64,000 bases of DNA from Paenibacillus helianthi (GCF_001909055.1 NZ_LVWI01000045.1:1-64000); one strand, 5' to 3'. Shown: positions 7,190-16,550, counted from the first letter of the stretch. Notes: generated from the sequence alone by a model not told the origin. Numbers and translations are program-made.

Positions 7190-7196
7190 CTGTATA

Positions 7197-7266
7197 ACCG
7201 CCTGCAGGGCCGCTGCCAAGTGACTGTATCAGCCACTTGAAAGCCCCTGCGGGCGGTTTTTTGCAT
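7197..7266 (+). terminator. Rho-independent terminator of the mhq operon
   Basis: ACCGCCTGCAGGG at 7197-7209 pairs with the CCCCTGCGGGCGGT segment ending near 7257. A run of six T follows. The loop contains a second small stem (AAGTGACT/AGCCACTT). Confidence 0.88.
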
Positions 7267-7333
7267 TGAATAATCCAACCAGGATCGGTAGTATGAAGGT
7301 TACATTGCTACAGAAAGGTTGACATTATTGCTT

Positions 7334-8563
7334 ATGATTACAAAAATCGATAGTAGGGTGCTGGAAGCGGAAGGACCGTCACGGAAGCAGCGGCTGCAGA
7401 TCGCTGTCATTCTGGGGGCTATCTCCGCGATTGGCCCGTTGTCCATTGACATGTATTTGCCCGCACTTCCGGCGCTGGGGGCACATTTTGGCGCCGGAGC
7501 TGCGCTGGTGCAGCTCAGCCTGACCTTTTTTTTGCTGGGACTGGCCTCGGGTCAGCTGGTAGCCGGACCTTTGAGCGACGTATATGGCCGCCGCACCCCA
7601 CTGCTCATTGGCATGGTGGTGTATGCAGTCTCCTCCTTGCTGTGTGCGTTCAGCCCTTCCATCGGGCTGCTGGTGATGCTGCGGTTTATCCAGGGGTTAG
7701 CCGGGTCGGTAGGAGTCGTGATCTCGCGCGCGGCGGTGCGTGACCTGTATAGCGGCTCGGAGTTAACCAAATTCTTTTCCCTGCTGATGATTGTCAATGG
7801 ACTAGGTCCGATCCTGGCCCCGGTCATCGGCGGCCAGCTGCTCAGAGTGACAACGTGGCAAGGGGTGTTCGTGGTGCTGTTTGCCGCCGGCCTGATCTTT
7901 TTTGCCACAATTCTGCTGCGGCTTCCGGAGACCTTGCCCAAAGAACGGCGTTCCAGGAGCGGGCTTCGCGGTACGCTGCGTACGTTCGCTGTCCTGCTTG
8001 GCAATGGAAGATTTATGGGATATGCCCTCTCTCAGGGATTTGTCTCTGCCGCCATGTTTGCATATATTTCCGGTTCATCCTTTGTTTTGCAGAATATTTT
8101 TGGGGTATCTCCGCAAATGTACAGCCTGATTTTTGCCGTAAATGGACTGGGCATTATCCTTTCGGGTCAGGTCGCCGGCAGACTGGCCGGACGATTCGGT
8201 GAACAGAGATTTCTGGTGGGCGGCCTGCTGCTCTGCACGCTGGGCGGTGTACTGCTGCTGCTGACCGTTCTGTCCGGAGGCGGGCTCGTGCCCATCCTGA
8301 TCTGCTTGTTCGCCGTGGTTTCCAGTGTGGGCATGGTCGGAACAACCAGCTTCTCCCTGGCCATGCAGGATCAGGGCGAGGCAGCAGGCAGCGCATCGGC
8401 ACTTCTAGGACTGCTGCCCCTGCTGCTTGGCAGCTGTGTAGCTCCCCTTGTCGGACTTGGCGGCAGTGAGACTGCCTTGCCCATGGCAATGGTCATCGCG
8501 GGGACCGGCCTGTGCTCCATTCTGTCCTATCTCCTGCTCTGCAAGCCGGGAGGTGCCCGGTGA
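7334..8563 (+). CDS. Bcr/CflA-family MFS drug exporter
   Basis: A 409-residue transporter with 12 predicted transmembrane helices. The family-specific first helix GPLSIDMYLPALPAL and the MFS motif A (GPLSDVYGRRTP) between helices 2 and 3 place it in the DHA1 Bcr/CflA group, which exports drugs or small metabolites by proton antiport. The AAAGG at 7314-7318 is 15 nt from the ATG at 7334 but 9 nt from an in-frame TTG at 7328, so the true start may be two codons earlier. Its stop overlaps the next start (GTGA), which indicates a two-gene export operon. Confidence 0.88.
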   Translation: MITKIDSRVLEAEGPSRKQRLQIAVILGAISAIGPLSIDMYLPALPALGAHFGAGAALVQLSLTFFLLGLASGQLVAGPLSDVYGRRTPLLIGMVVYAVSSLLCAFSPSIGLLVMLRFIQGLAGSVGVVISRAAVRDLYSGSELTKFFSLLMIVNGLGPILAPVIGGQLLRVTTWQGVFVVLFAAGLIFFATILLRLPETLPKERRSRSGLRGTLRTFAVLLGNGRFMGYALSQGFVSAAMFAYISGSSFVLQNIFGVSPQMYSLIFAVNGLGIILSGQVAGRLAGRFGEQRFLVGGLLLCTLGGVLLLLTVLSGGGLVPILICLFAVVSSVGMVGTTSFSLAMQDQGEAAGSASALLGLLPLLLGSCVAPLVGLGGSETALPMAMVIAGTGLCSILSYLLLCKPGGAR

Positions 8564-9471
8564 GCCGCAAGGATTTTGGAACTCTGCTGCTGCTGGCTTT
8601 TACCTGGGGCGCTTCCTTTTTGTTCATGAGAATCGCTTCGCCTGAGCTGGGACCGGTATTTACGACAGAGCTCCGTGTCACGCTGGCTGCTGCCGTCCTG
8701 CTGCTGTATGCGGCATTGAAGCGTCAGAAACTGGGCATCTGGCGGCACGCCAAGCAGTTCCTGTTGCTTGGGGCGGTCAATGCCGCCCTTCCCTTTACGC
8801 TGATCTGCCTGGCGGAGCTGCATCTGAGCGCCTCTCTGGCAGCCATCCTTAATGCCACAACCCCAATGTTCACAGCGCTTGCCGCCTGGGGAATCCAGCA
8901 GGAGAAGCCGGGACTCACCAAGTCGGCAGGCCTTGTGATCGGGCTGCTTGGAGTGGGTGTTCTGGTAGGCTGGAGTCCTGTTCCAATGGAGGGCAAGATT
9001 CTGTTATCCGTCTTCTTTTCTCTGGGGGCCGCCCTCTCCTATGGGTTCGGCGGGTTATATGCCTCCCGGGTAGGCCACGGCCTCGAGCCCCTGACGCTAG
9101 CCGCCGGACAGCAGCTTGGAGCAGCAGTGGTGCTGTTGCCGCTGGCTATTGTTTTTGCACCCCGTCATCTGCCGTCGGCACCGGCTGTCTATTCGGTTCT
9201 CGGGTTGTCCATCTTCTGTACCTCCATAGCCTATCTGTTGTATTTCCGCCTGATCCGCAATGTCGGCGCCGTGAAGACCGTCAGCGTAACTTTTCTGGTT
9301 CCTGTATTCGGTCTGGTCTGGGGTGTGATTTTTCTGCATGAGCAGGTTTATGCCAATACCATCGCCGGGCTCGTGATTATTCTGATGAGTGTTACCCTTG
9401 TGAACCGGCGAAAAAAAGGTGCTGGACCCGGCAACTCGGGGGAAGTATCGGCCCATCAGGGGAAAATATAG
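8560..9471 (+). CDS. EamA/DMT-superfamily permease
   Basis: A 303-residue membrane protein with ten predicted helices in two EamA repeats. The first repeat opens with LLLLAFTWGASFLFMRIA and the second follows about residue 150. Members export amino acids or other metabolites, and the substrate cannot be read from sequence. The chosen GTG start (8560) overlaps the TGA of the MFS gene and has GGGAGG about 6 nt upstream. The longer open frame begins inside the MFS gene with no ribosome site. Confidence 0.87.
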   Translation: MSRKDFGTLLLLAFTWGASFLFMRIASPELGPVFTTELRVTLAAAVLLLYAALKRQKLGIWRHAKQFLLLGAVNAALPFTLICLAELHLSASLAAILNATTPMFTALAAWGIQQEKPGLTKSAGLVIGLLGVGVLVGWSPVPMEGKILLSVFFSLGAALSYGFGGLYASRVGHGLEPLTLAAGQQLGAAVVLLPLAIVFAPRHLPSAPAVYSVLGLSIFCTSIAYLLYFRLIRNVGAVKTVSVTFLVPVFGLVWGVIFLHEQVYANTIAGLVIILMSVTLVNRRKKGAGPGNSGEVSAHQGKI

Positions 9472-9602
9472 TCTTCGGCTTACATGCATGGGTGCATTGT
9501 ATCTCCCGGTAGGCCGGATGCCTTTCAGCAAACTTTCAGCGCATTTTAACGTTCCTCCCGGCTAAACCGCCTATACTTGGAAAAGTGAAGGGAGGGACAA
9601 GC

Positions 9603-9959
9603 ATGAATATTTCATCTGTATCATCGGCATCTTCCACCGCTTACACTTCCTCCAGCGCATCGGATACCGCTGCATTGGAGAAGCAAAAGGCCAAGCTGGA
9701 AGCCGATTTGGAAAAGGTTAATTCCAGCAAAGACGATGAGAAGACCAAGGAGACGAAGACCAAGCAGCTGGAGCAGCAGATCAAACAGATCGAAGCACAA
9801 ATTGCCCAGAAGTCTCAGAGCGGGAGTTCCTCTTCGGCAAGCGGCAATGCAGCTCCGCCGGAGAAACCGGCAGGCGGCAAAACGCTTGTGCCTGCAAGCG
9901 CGCAGGATATTGCGACAGCCACTACAGACAGCGAAGGAAGATTTGACATTCGGGTGTAG
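9603..9959 (+). CDS. FlxA-like small coiled-coil protein
   Basis: A 118-residue soluble protein. The Ser-rich N-terminus has no signal peptide. A strongly charged coiled coil from about 25 to 75 contains KLEADLEKV and QLEQQIKQIEAQIAQK, and a Pro/Gly/Ala-rich tail follows. This resembles the FlxA-like family, some members of which are flagellum-associated. The role here is unknown and no flagellar gene is nearby. GGGAGGG precedes the ATG at 9603. The gene is monocistronic and has its own terminator. Confidence 0.75.
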   Translation: MNISSVSSASSTAYTSSSASDTAALEKQKAKLEADLEKVNSSKDDEKTKETKTKQLEQQIKQIEAQIAQKSQSGSSSSASGNAAPPEKPAGGKTLVPASAQDIATATTDSEGRFDIRV

Positions 9960-10005
9960 TTCTGTCAAAGCGAGTAAGCAACTGAATCGTAAGCAGCCCC
10001 TGAAG

Positions 10006-10040
10006 AGAGGACACCTTTGCCGTGAGAGGGTCCTCTTTTT
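10006..10040 (+). terminator. Rho-independent terminator after the FlxA-like gene
   Basis: AGAGGAC at 10006-10012 pairs with GTCCTCT at 10030-10036, and T residues follow. Confidence 0.8.
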
Positions 10041-10141
10041 GGTGTGCCATGGATTTTTTTAACGCTGTAGTGCAGGGTAATGGGACTTGCGGGTAGTCTA
10101 ACCTTTGAAACACTCCAAAATGAGCCTTTCATCCATAGAAT

Positions 10142-10150
10142 TGGTATAAT
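10142..10150 (+). promoter_or_regulatory. Extended -10 promoter element of mprF
   Basis: TGGTATAAT is a perfect extended -10 (TGnTATAAT), 65 nt before the mprF start. No good -35 is visible, as is common for extended -10 promoters. Confidence 0.6.
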
Positions 10151-10215
10151 GGAGAAATGAAAAAGGGCAAGAGGCTTATTAAGTCCATCATCCGGCAGTA
10201 AAGGCAGGAGAAGAC

Positions 10216-12876
10216 ATGCACTCCAAGATCCAGACACTCGAACGTTTCAAAATCGTAAGACTGATTGTAGCGGTCTACCGGCTCAGGGCGGTAAGAGCGC
10301 TTATACCGATTGCAATCATAGCTCTTGTATATCTGGAGGGACAGCATGAGCTGAAGCAGGTGCATCTGGGACTGATCCTCCGTGAACTAAAACGTGTGCC
10401 CGCGGAGGCCATTGCCCAGATGATGGGGGTCGCGCTGCTCGCTGTTGCCGTCATGAGCGGCTATGATTATTTGATCCGGCGCCATTTCCGGCTGAATATC
10501 GGGGGCTGGAGCACTTTCCGTTACTCGTGGATTGCGAATACCTTCAACAATCTGATCGGGTTTGCGGGTCTGGCGGGGGTCGGCCTACGGACGCTTCTCT
10601 ACAAAAAAAGCGGTATACCTGCCGCCGTTCTTACGCCCGCCATCGTGTTTCTCTCACCGCTGATGATCACGGGGCTGTCGCTGCTCTCCTGGGGCAATAT
10701 CATTGGCTTGCTTCCGGCGGCCGCGCTGCTGCACAAGCATCACTGGCTGGTGTTCGCAGTCTGGGGCATGGCGCTGTATTTGCCGTTTTTCATTATTGTT
10801 CAGCGTTCGTCGCTGTTCGCCAGATGGATTAACCGGGACCAGGGCCGAACGCCATGGCTGACCGTAGGTGCTTCCGTCGGCGCTTCCTTTCTGGAGTGGC
10901 TGTTCGCGGGAATCACGTTCTGGACGATCGGGAACCACCTGCTCGGCGGGGTAGATTTCGTGACCGTTTTTAGTATTTATGTAATTGCCGCGATTGCCGG
11001 CATTCTCAGCATGGCTCCCGGAGGTATCGGCGCTTTCGATCTGATTGCCTTGCTCGGGCTTACGCAGCTGGGATACCGGAGTGATCAGGCGATGGCCGTA
11101 TTGGTTATTTACAGACTGTTTTATTATCTGATTCCCTGGCTGATTGGCCTGGGACTGGCCGCACTGGAAATCGGGCTTCAGAGTAAAAAGGACCCCGACC
11201 GTAGTACAGCGAACATTGAGCCTTCGCTTAACCGCTGGCAGAAAATCTGGGGCTGGCCGGGCCAATATACGTTCCTGAGCGATCTTGGCGTCTGGGCACT
11301 TGGCAAGCTGGTGCTTGTCAGCGGACTTATTCTGCTGCTGTCAGCAGCCACGCCCGAGCTCCTGTACCGGCTGAGGCTTACGGAGGATCTGCTCTCGCTG
11401 CCGGTGATGCGGATATCGCATCATCTCTCCGTGCTGATCGGATTCATGCTCATTCTGCTGTCGCGCGGAATTTCGCTGCGGGTCCGCAGAGCCTATGTTT
11501 GGACCAGCGTGCTGCTGTTCGTGGGAGCTGTATTTACTTTTACGAAGGGCTTTGATTATGAAGAGGCCCTGTTCCTGCTGCTCGTAGCGCTCATCCTGTG
11601 GATCTCACGGGCGCGCTTCTACCGGGTCAGTGTGCCGGTAAGCCGGCAGAATACCGTGTGGTGGCTGGCGCTGACGACTTTCATAGCACTGCTCTACTAC
11701 TGGCTGGGCAGCTATGCGCATCGGGGCTTCCTGAAGCATCTTCCCCGGGGTGTCGATCCCGAGTGGCTGCAGCGTCACAGCAACGTGGCGGTTACCGCTG
11801 CAGGCGGGCTGGTGTTCTCCTGGATTCTGCTTACGATGCTGTTTACCCTTCGGCCTAACCACAAGGTGGATGAGCTGTTCGCGGATAAGGATATGGACAG
11901 ATTGAGCAAATTTCTAGAGGGCAATCCCGGGAATGCCTTAACCCACATGCTGTTCCTGGGTGATAAGAGCTTTTACTGGGCCCAAAGCGGCAAGGTGCTG
12001 TTTGCTTTTTCCCGGGCGCGGGACAAGCTGGTCGTACTGGGTGATCCTCTGGGCCCGCTGGACTTGATCAATGACGGCATTAGTGAATTTCGGCAGGCTG
12101 CGGATTTATACGGGCTTGCTGTGGTGTTCTATCAGGCCACTCCGGCTTTTCTGCCGGTCTATCATGAGCAGGGCTACCGTTTTTTCAAGCTGGGGGAAGA
12201 GGCGATGGTGCCGCTGGCCAATTTCACTCTCAGTGGCAAAAGGAATTCCGACCTGCGGAGTGTAAGAAGCCGCTTTGAGCGGGAGGGATATGTATTCGAG
12301 GTGGTGGCTTCGCCTCATTCCGAGGCGTTGCTGGACGAGCTGCGCCGGATCTCTGAGGAATGGCTGAACGGCCGAAAGGAAAAAGGCTACTCTCTCGGCT
12401 GGTTCAAGCCGTCGTACCTCCAGCTGGCACCTATTGCGCTGCTGAGGAGCAAGGAGGGCGCTGTGCTGGCTTTTGCCTCCATTGCACCGGGATATGATGG
12501 GGGGAATACGGTTTCAATCGATCTCATGCGTCACCTGAAGAAAACGCCAAATGGCACAATGGACTATTTGTTCCTCCGTCTGCTGGAGTGGGCCAAAGAA
12601 CAGGGCAGCAGCAGATTCAATCTGGGCAATGCCCCGCTGTCCAGCGTAGGGCACAATTCAGGAGCGCTGCGGGAAGAAAAGCTGGCTCATCTGATTTATA
12701 TACGGGGTGGCCACTGGTACGGTTTTTCCGGGCTCCGCCGCTATAAGGAGAAGTTCAATCCGGAGTGGGAACCCAGATATCTGGCCTATCCGGCCGCGGT
12801 TACGCTGTCAATTCTGACACTTGATCTGGTAAGGCTTGTCTCCCGTTACCCGGAAGAGGGGAAGGACCGGAAATAA
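10216..12876 (+). CDS. mprF: Bifunctional lysyl-phosphatidylglycerol synthase/flippase MprF
   Basis: An 886-residue membrane protein of full family length. The first 550 residues hold about 14 transmembrane segments (flippase and the UPF0104-type domain, including SMAPGGIGAFDLIALLG). The last 330 residues are the cytoplasmic DUF2156/GNAT-like transferase domain, with LVVLGDPLGP and FNLGNAPLSSVG. MprF transfers lysine (or alanine) from charged tRNA to phosphatidylglycerol and flips the product outward. This lowers surface charge and gives resistance to cationic peptides. GGCAGGAG precedes the ATG. The gene is monocistronic, between an extended -10 promoter and a terminator. The amino acid used cannot be told from sequence. 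Confidence 0.93.
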   Translation: MHSKIQTLERFKIVRLIVAVYRLRAVRALIPIAIIALVYLEGQHELKQVHLGLILRELKRVPAEAIAQMMGVALLAVAVMSGYDYLIRRHFRLNIGGWSTFRYSWIANTFNNLIGFAGLAGVGLRTLLYKKSGIPAAVLTPAIVFLSPLMITGLSLLSWGNIIGLLPAAALLHKHHWLVFAVWGMALYLPFFIIVQRSSLFARWINRDQGRTPWLTVGASVGASFLEWLFAGITFWTIGNHLLGGVDFVTVFSIYVIAAIAGILSMAPGGIGAFDLIALLGLTQLGYRSDQAMAVLVIYRLFYYLIPWLIGLGLAALEIGLQSKKDPDRSTANIEPSLNRWQKIWGWPGQYTFLSDLGVWALGKLVLVSGLILLLSAATPELLYRLRLTEDLLSLPVMRISHHLSVLIGFMLILLSRGISLRVRRAYVWTSVLLFVGAVFTFTKGFDYEEALFLLLVALILWISRARFYRVSVPVSRQNTVWWLALTTFIALLYYWLGSYAHRGFLKHLPRGVDPEWLQRHSNVAVTAAGGLVFSWILLTMLFTLRPNHKVDELFADKDMDRLSKFLEGNPGNALTHMLFLGDKSFYWAQSGKVLFAFSRARDKLVVLGDPLGPLDLINDGISEFRQAADLYGLAVVFYQATPAFLPVYHEQGYRFFKLGEEAMVPLANFTLSGKRNSDLRSVRSRFEREGYVFEVVASPHSEALLDELRRISEEWLNGRKEKGYSLGWFKPSYLQLAPIALLRSKEGAVLAFASIAPGYDGGNTVSIDLMRHLKKTPNGTMDYLFLRLLEWAKEQGSSRFNLGNAPLSSVGHNSGALREEKLAHLIYIRGGHWYGFSGLRRYKEKFNPEWEPRYLAYPAAVTLSILTLDLVRLVSRYPEEGKDRK

Positions 12877-12978
12877 ACTTCATGTGCTATATGTCCTGGA
12901 CGATTAGGCGGAAATCGGCAATACTGATTTTACCGGATTCATGAGCGCGAACAAGCAAACATAGATATACATCATTGG

Positions 12979-13014
12979 AGATGGCTACTGCGCGATGCAG
13001 GCGCCATCTTTTTA
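12979..13014 (+). terminator. Rho-independent terminator after mprF
   Basis: AGATGGC (12979-12985) pairs with GCCATCT (13003-13009), followed by TTTTATTT. It separates mprF from the nitroreductase gene. Confidence 0.82.
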
Positions 13015-13065
13015 TTTAGAAACAAGTGATTCAGGTCCGCTTGATATGAAAAGGAGGATACAATT

Positions 13066-13929
13066 ATGGGAACCGCCATCATGGAGATTATGGAGAAACG
13101 CAAATCGGTCCGCACTTATGAACAGACACCGATCCGGGAAGAGGCCCGCGCAGCGGTAATGGAATATTTGGCACAGGAGGAGAATCTGCGCGGACCTTTG
13201 GGCGGAAAGGCTTCTGTGGAATGGATCACAGTCAAAGGAGGTGTGGCGGAGGCAACAGGCGTTAAGCTTGGCGCTTACGGGGTCATCAAGAACCCGCAGG
13301 CGTATCTGGTGGGTGTGGTGCAGAACGGAGAGACGGCGCTGCTGGAGTTCGGCTATATCTTTCACAAGCTGATTCTTCATGCGACCGGCCTGGGCCTTGG
13401 AACCTGCTGGATGGGCGGTACCTTTAACCGTAAGTCCTTTTCCCGCGAAATTGATCTTGCGCCGGGAGAACTTATCCCCTGCATCTCCCCGCTGGGCTAT
13501 GCAAGCGAAAAGCAGCGTCTGCTGGACTCGGCGATGCGATATATCGCCAAATCGAATCAAAGGAAGCCCTGGGAAGAGCTGTTCCAGGATGGCGGATTCG
13601 GCCGCGAGCTGACCCGCGAGGCTGCAGGCAGCCTGGCCGGACCGCTGGAGATGGTCCGGCTGGGCCCGTCGGCTTCCAACAAGCAGCCTTGGAGAGTCGT
13701 GCTGTCCGAAGACAGGAAACAGGTGCATTTCTATTACCTGCCTACGCCAAATTACAGCGGCAACAAGCTGGGGTTTGAGATGCAGCGGATCGATATCGGG
13801 ATTGCGGCATGCAGCTTCGAGCTCGCGTGCCGGGAGCTGGGCATCTCAGGCGTCTGGACCCGGCAAGACCCTCTGTTACATACTCCGGACCCGCACATGG
13901 AATACATGCTGAGTTATATTCTTAGCTGA
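13066..13929 (+). CDS. Nitroreductase-family protein (TM1586 type)
   Basis: A 287-residue flavin-dependent nitroreductase-fold protein. EKRKSVRTYEQTPI at the N-terminus is the FMN-binding Arg segment. GLGTCWMGGTFN in the middle and SASNKQPWRV near 203 are typical of the TM1586 type, in which two half-modules form a pseudo-dimer. The physiological substrate is unknown. AAAAGGAGG precedes the ATG at good spacing. Its 3' end overlaps the convergent ECF gene by 8 bp, so no separate terminator exists between them. Confidence 0.82.
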   Translation: MGTAIMEIMEKRKSVRTYEQTPIREEARAAVMEYLAQEENLRGPLGGKASVEWITVKGGVAEATGVKLGAYGVIKNPQAYLVGVVQNGETALLEFGYIFHKLILHATGLGLGTCWMGGTFNRKSFSREIDLAPGELIPCISPLGYASEKQRLLDSAMRYIAKSNQRKPWEELFQDGGFGRELTREAAGSLAGPLEMVRLGPSASNKQPWRVVLSEDRKQVHFYYLPTPNYSGNKLGFEMQRIDIGIAACSFELACRELGISGVWTRQDPLLHTPDPHMEYMLSYILS

Positions 13930-15616
13930 ACCGCGAGACCGTCCACAACAAGGCGGCTGCCAGCAGGATACAGAGCATGACGAGCGTATCACGGTTCTGC
14001 CAGGACAGAAGGTAGGCAGGCGTCCGCTCTTTAGTAGGGTCATAGCCCCGGGATTCAACTGCGGTAGCCAGTTCATCGCCCATCCCGATGACCAGAATGA
14101 GCAAGGGGACAATCAGCAGGGCAACCTGCCGCGGCGTATAGCGGGCCATTCCGCGGGCTTTTCTGCCCCGCGAGTTCAGCGCCAGCTGCAGCTGGGCCAG
14201 CTTATCGAGAATCCAGGGCACAAACTGGAGTGTGACGGACACCGCCAGCGACCAGTTGCGGGTACGGATGCCCAGCTTTTTGAGCGGGGCTATCCCCCAT
14301 TCCAGCGCTTCCCGCAAGGGGGCGCCGGTGGTAGTCTCCGTGAACAGGAAACCGAGTGCAACCAGCAACAGAAAGCGGAGCACGTTCAGTCCGCCCCGTT
14401 CCATACCGGCAAGGCTTAGGCCCACAGGCCCCAGCTTATAATCCGGAGAACTCCAGGTGAGCGCGGACAGCAGCCAGAGGAACAGGAACATCAGCAGGAA
14501 CGGACGGAAGAAACGGATCGTCCTCTGCCAGGGAATGCGGGCAGAGAGCATGAGTCCAGTAATCAGCCCTGAGGCCAGCAGCAGCGGCAGCAGGGCTTGC
14601 ATTCCCAGAACGGCCAGTGTGCCCAGCACCATCCCCAGCCATTTGACGCGGGGGTCCAGCCTCTGCCACGGCTTCCGTGCAGAGGCTGTTTGTATATCCG
14701 TGGCAGCGGAAGACCGACCGGCCATATTCCCTTTGGCGGGCAGCAAGTTCTCCCCGCCGCTCCAGCTTAGGCGGGGGATCTGCACCGAAGCCGGAGGGGC
14801 CTCCTCCGGCGGTGCGGGAAGCGGCTGCTCTGCAAGCGCTGCGAGCAGGCTGTCCAGGCTGTCCGGCAGCTCAGCCAGCAGGCCGCGCTGCCGGAGTCTG
14901 TGCCCGAGCCGCGAATAGGCGGGGGGCTCCAGCCCTGCGCCGGTCAGCACAAGCGGATCGGCAGACAGGGTAGAGGCCGGCCCGCTATAATGGACGGCGC
15001 CCTGGGACATTACAATCGCCTCATCTGCGATGGGCAGGAAGCTGTCAAGGTCATGAGTGCCGATGACCAGGGTTAAGCCGCTGCGGCGAAGCCCGTGCAG
15101 CAGCTCCAGCAGGGACCCGGCCGCCTGCGGGTCCAGTCCGGCTGTGGGCTCGTCAAGGACGAGCAGCCCGGGGAGGGAAGCGATAGCGGCGGCGATGCAG
15201 AGCCGCCGCTTCTCGCCGCCGCTCAGCAGGAAGGGCGAGCGCCCGCCGAATTCATCGTAGGGCAGTCCGACTCTGGCAAGCGCGCTGCGGATCAGCTCCA
15301 GCCGCTGCGGCCCCGGCACTCCGCGCTCAGCTAGGCCATATTCCAGCTCCTGGTGCACGCTGCCTGCGAACAGCTGCGTCTCCGGCTGCTGGAATACCAT
15401 GGAGACGTTCCCGGCAGCAGCCTGGCCGCCGTCCAGGAGAATCGTGCCGGCAGCCGGCTCTGCAAGGCCCGACAAGAGGCGCAGCAACGTAGACTTTCCG
15501 CTGCCCGTGACCCCGCACAGAACAGTCAGCGTACCTTCGCGTATGTCCAGATTAATATCTGTGAGGACAGGGAGTCTGTCGTAGCTGAAGAATACGTGGT
15601 TCGCCTGAATCCTCAC
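13922..15616 (-). CDS. Fused ECF transporter ATPase and EcfT transmembrane protein
   Basis: A 564-residue fusion. Residues 1-250 form an ABC ATPase with Walker A GVTGSGKST, Q-loop VFQQPETQLF, signature LLSGGEKRR, Walker B LLVLDEPTAGLDP and the H-loop His in GTHDLDS. After a Pro-rich linker, residues 310-564 form an EcfT-like membrane protein with about five helices and the coupling motifs SRGRKARG and ESRGYDP. The ATPase and EcfT are usually separate polypeptides. The GTG start overlaps the ecfA1 stop (GTGA), with GGAGG 7 nt upstream. Together with the upstream ATPase and divergent BioY it would form a biotin importer. Confidence 0.88.
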   Translation of the reverse strand: MRIQANHVFFSYDRLPVLTDINLDIREGTLTVLCGVTGSGKSTLLRLLSGLAEPAAGTILLDGGQAAAGNVSMVFQQPETQLFAGSVHQELEYGLAERGVPGPQRLELIRSALARVGLPYDEFGGRSPFLLSGGEKRRLCIAAAIASLPGLLVLDEPTAGLDPQAAGSLLELLHGLRRSGLTLVIGTHDLDSFLPIADEAIVMSQGAVHYSGPASTLSADPLVLTGAGLEPPAYSRLGHRLRQRGLLAELPDSLDSLLAALAEQPLPAPPEEAPPASVQIPRLSWSGGENLLPAKGNMAGRSSAATDIQTASARKPWQRLDPRVKWLGMVLGTLAVLGMQALLPLLLASGLITGLMLSARIPWQRTIRFFRPFLLMFLFLWLLSALTWSSPDYKLGPVGLSLAGMERGGLNVLRFLLLVALGFLFTETTTGAPLREALEWGIAPLKKLGIRTRNWSLAVSVTLQFVPWILDKLAQLQLALNSRGRKARGMARYTPRQVALLIVPLLILVIGMGDELATAVESRGYDPTKERTPAYLLSWQNRDTLVMLCILLAAALLWTVSRFS

Positions 15617-16425
15617 AGAACCGCCTCCAAGTCCTTCTCGGTCAAGGGCAGGCTGTGCAGAGGCCAGCCCTTGGCCTGCAGCAGCTGTCCGATACGGACG
15701 GCCGGCGCGGAGGGCCAGCCGAGAGCATCCGGCAGCCCGCTTGAATAGAAAAGCGTCCGCGTGTCTCCGTCATACAGTATTTTGCCTTGGCTCATGACGG
15801 CAACACGCGGGCTTTCGGCCAGCTCCTCCATCCGCTGGGTCACCCAGAGTACCGTCGTCCCCTGTTCCCACAGCTTGCGGGCCAGCTCCAGGATGTCCCG
15901 CCGTCCGGCCGGATCGAGCATGGAGGTTACTTCATCAAAAATGATCATTTCCGTCTCCAGTGCGAGGCAGCAGGCGACCGCCAGGCGTTGCCGTTCACCA
16001 CCCGAGAGGGTGGCGACATCGGCCTCTGCTTTATGAGTCAGCCCGACCTGGTGCAGAACCTTCTCAATCTGTGCGAGCATCGCCTCCCTGCTTAAGCCGC
16101 GGTTTTCCAGTCCAAAAGCAATGTCCTCAAACGGTGTGGAGCCGATCGTCTGTGCTTCGGGATTCTGAAATACCAGCTGAATATGCTGCTTGACAGCTGT
16201 GCGGTTGCCCGGTGAACGCAGATCCAGACCGGCTGCAGACAGACTGCCCCCGGTTGGGATCTTCAGACCGTTAAATGTGCGGATGAGCGAGCTTTTGCCG
16301 CAGCCGTTGGCTCCGGTTAGGGCCACCCATTCGCCCCGATTGATATGTATGGAAATCCCCTTCAATACCGGCAGTCTGCGCTGGCCGTCCCGGTAAGACA
16401 AGGTCAATTGCTCCGCTCTAATCAT
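15613..16425 (-). CDS. ecfA1: ECF transporter ATPase EcfA1
   Basis: A 270-residue ABC ATPase of energy-coupling-factor transporters. Walker A is GANGCGKSS, the Q-loop is VFQNPEAQTIGSTPFEDIAFG, the signature is TLSGGERQR and Walker B is MIIFDEVTSMLDP. The extra conserved segment after the Q-loop is typical of EcfA. It should pair with the ATPase half of the downstream fusion protein to energise uptake of the vitamin bound by an S component, probably BioY. The ATG follows a weak AGGAAG/CAGG ribosome site. It overlaps the downstream gene by 4 bp. Confidence 0.88.
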   Translation of the reverse strand: MIRAEQLTLSYRDGQRRLPVLKGISIHINRGEWVALTGANGCGKSSLIRTFNGLKIPTGGSLSAAGLDLRSPGNRTAVKQHIQLVFQNPEAQTIGSTPFEDIAFGLENRGLSREAMLAQIEKVLHQVGLTHKAEADVATLSGGERQRLAVACCLALETEMIIFDEVTSMLDPAGRRDILELARKLWEQGTTVLWVTQRMEELAESPRVAVMSQGKILYDGDTRTLFYSSGLPDALGWPSAPAVRIGQLLQAKGWPLHSLPLTEKDLEAVL

Positions 16426-16461
16426 TGTCGTGCCTGCTTCCTTAACTGCTGTAGTCGATAA

Positions 16462-16480
16462 TTGCTACCCATTATAGCAA
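16462..16480 (-). promoter_or_regulatory. Extended -10 of the ECF operon inside an inverted repeat
   Basis: On the minus strand TGCTATAAT (16479-16471) is an extended -10 about 45 nt upstream of ecfA1. It sits inside TTGCTA-N7-TAGCAA (16462-16480), which could be an operator. It does not match the BirA box that I know. Confidence 0.5.
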
Positions 16481-16491
16481 ATATTTTAAGA

Positions 16492-16520
16492 TTGATGTAT
16501 CGGGTGGGGGATGATATAGT
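16492..16520 (+). promoter_or_regulatory. SigA-type promoter of bioY
   Basis: TTGATG (16492-16497), a 17-nt spacer, then TGATATAGT carrying an extended -10 with TATAGT at 16515-16520. It is 30 nt before the bioY start. Confidence 0.72.
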
Positions 16521-16550
16521 GATCCTAAAAAAATGGGGGTAATCCAGCTC

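Noticed and set aside
9545..9577. SigD-type promoter for the FlxA-like gene
   Set aside because: A GCCTATAC segment resembles the -10, but the TTAA-like -35 is about 19 nt away instead of about 15, so it cannot be supported.
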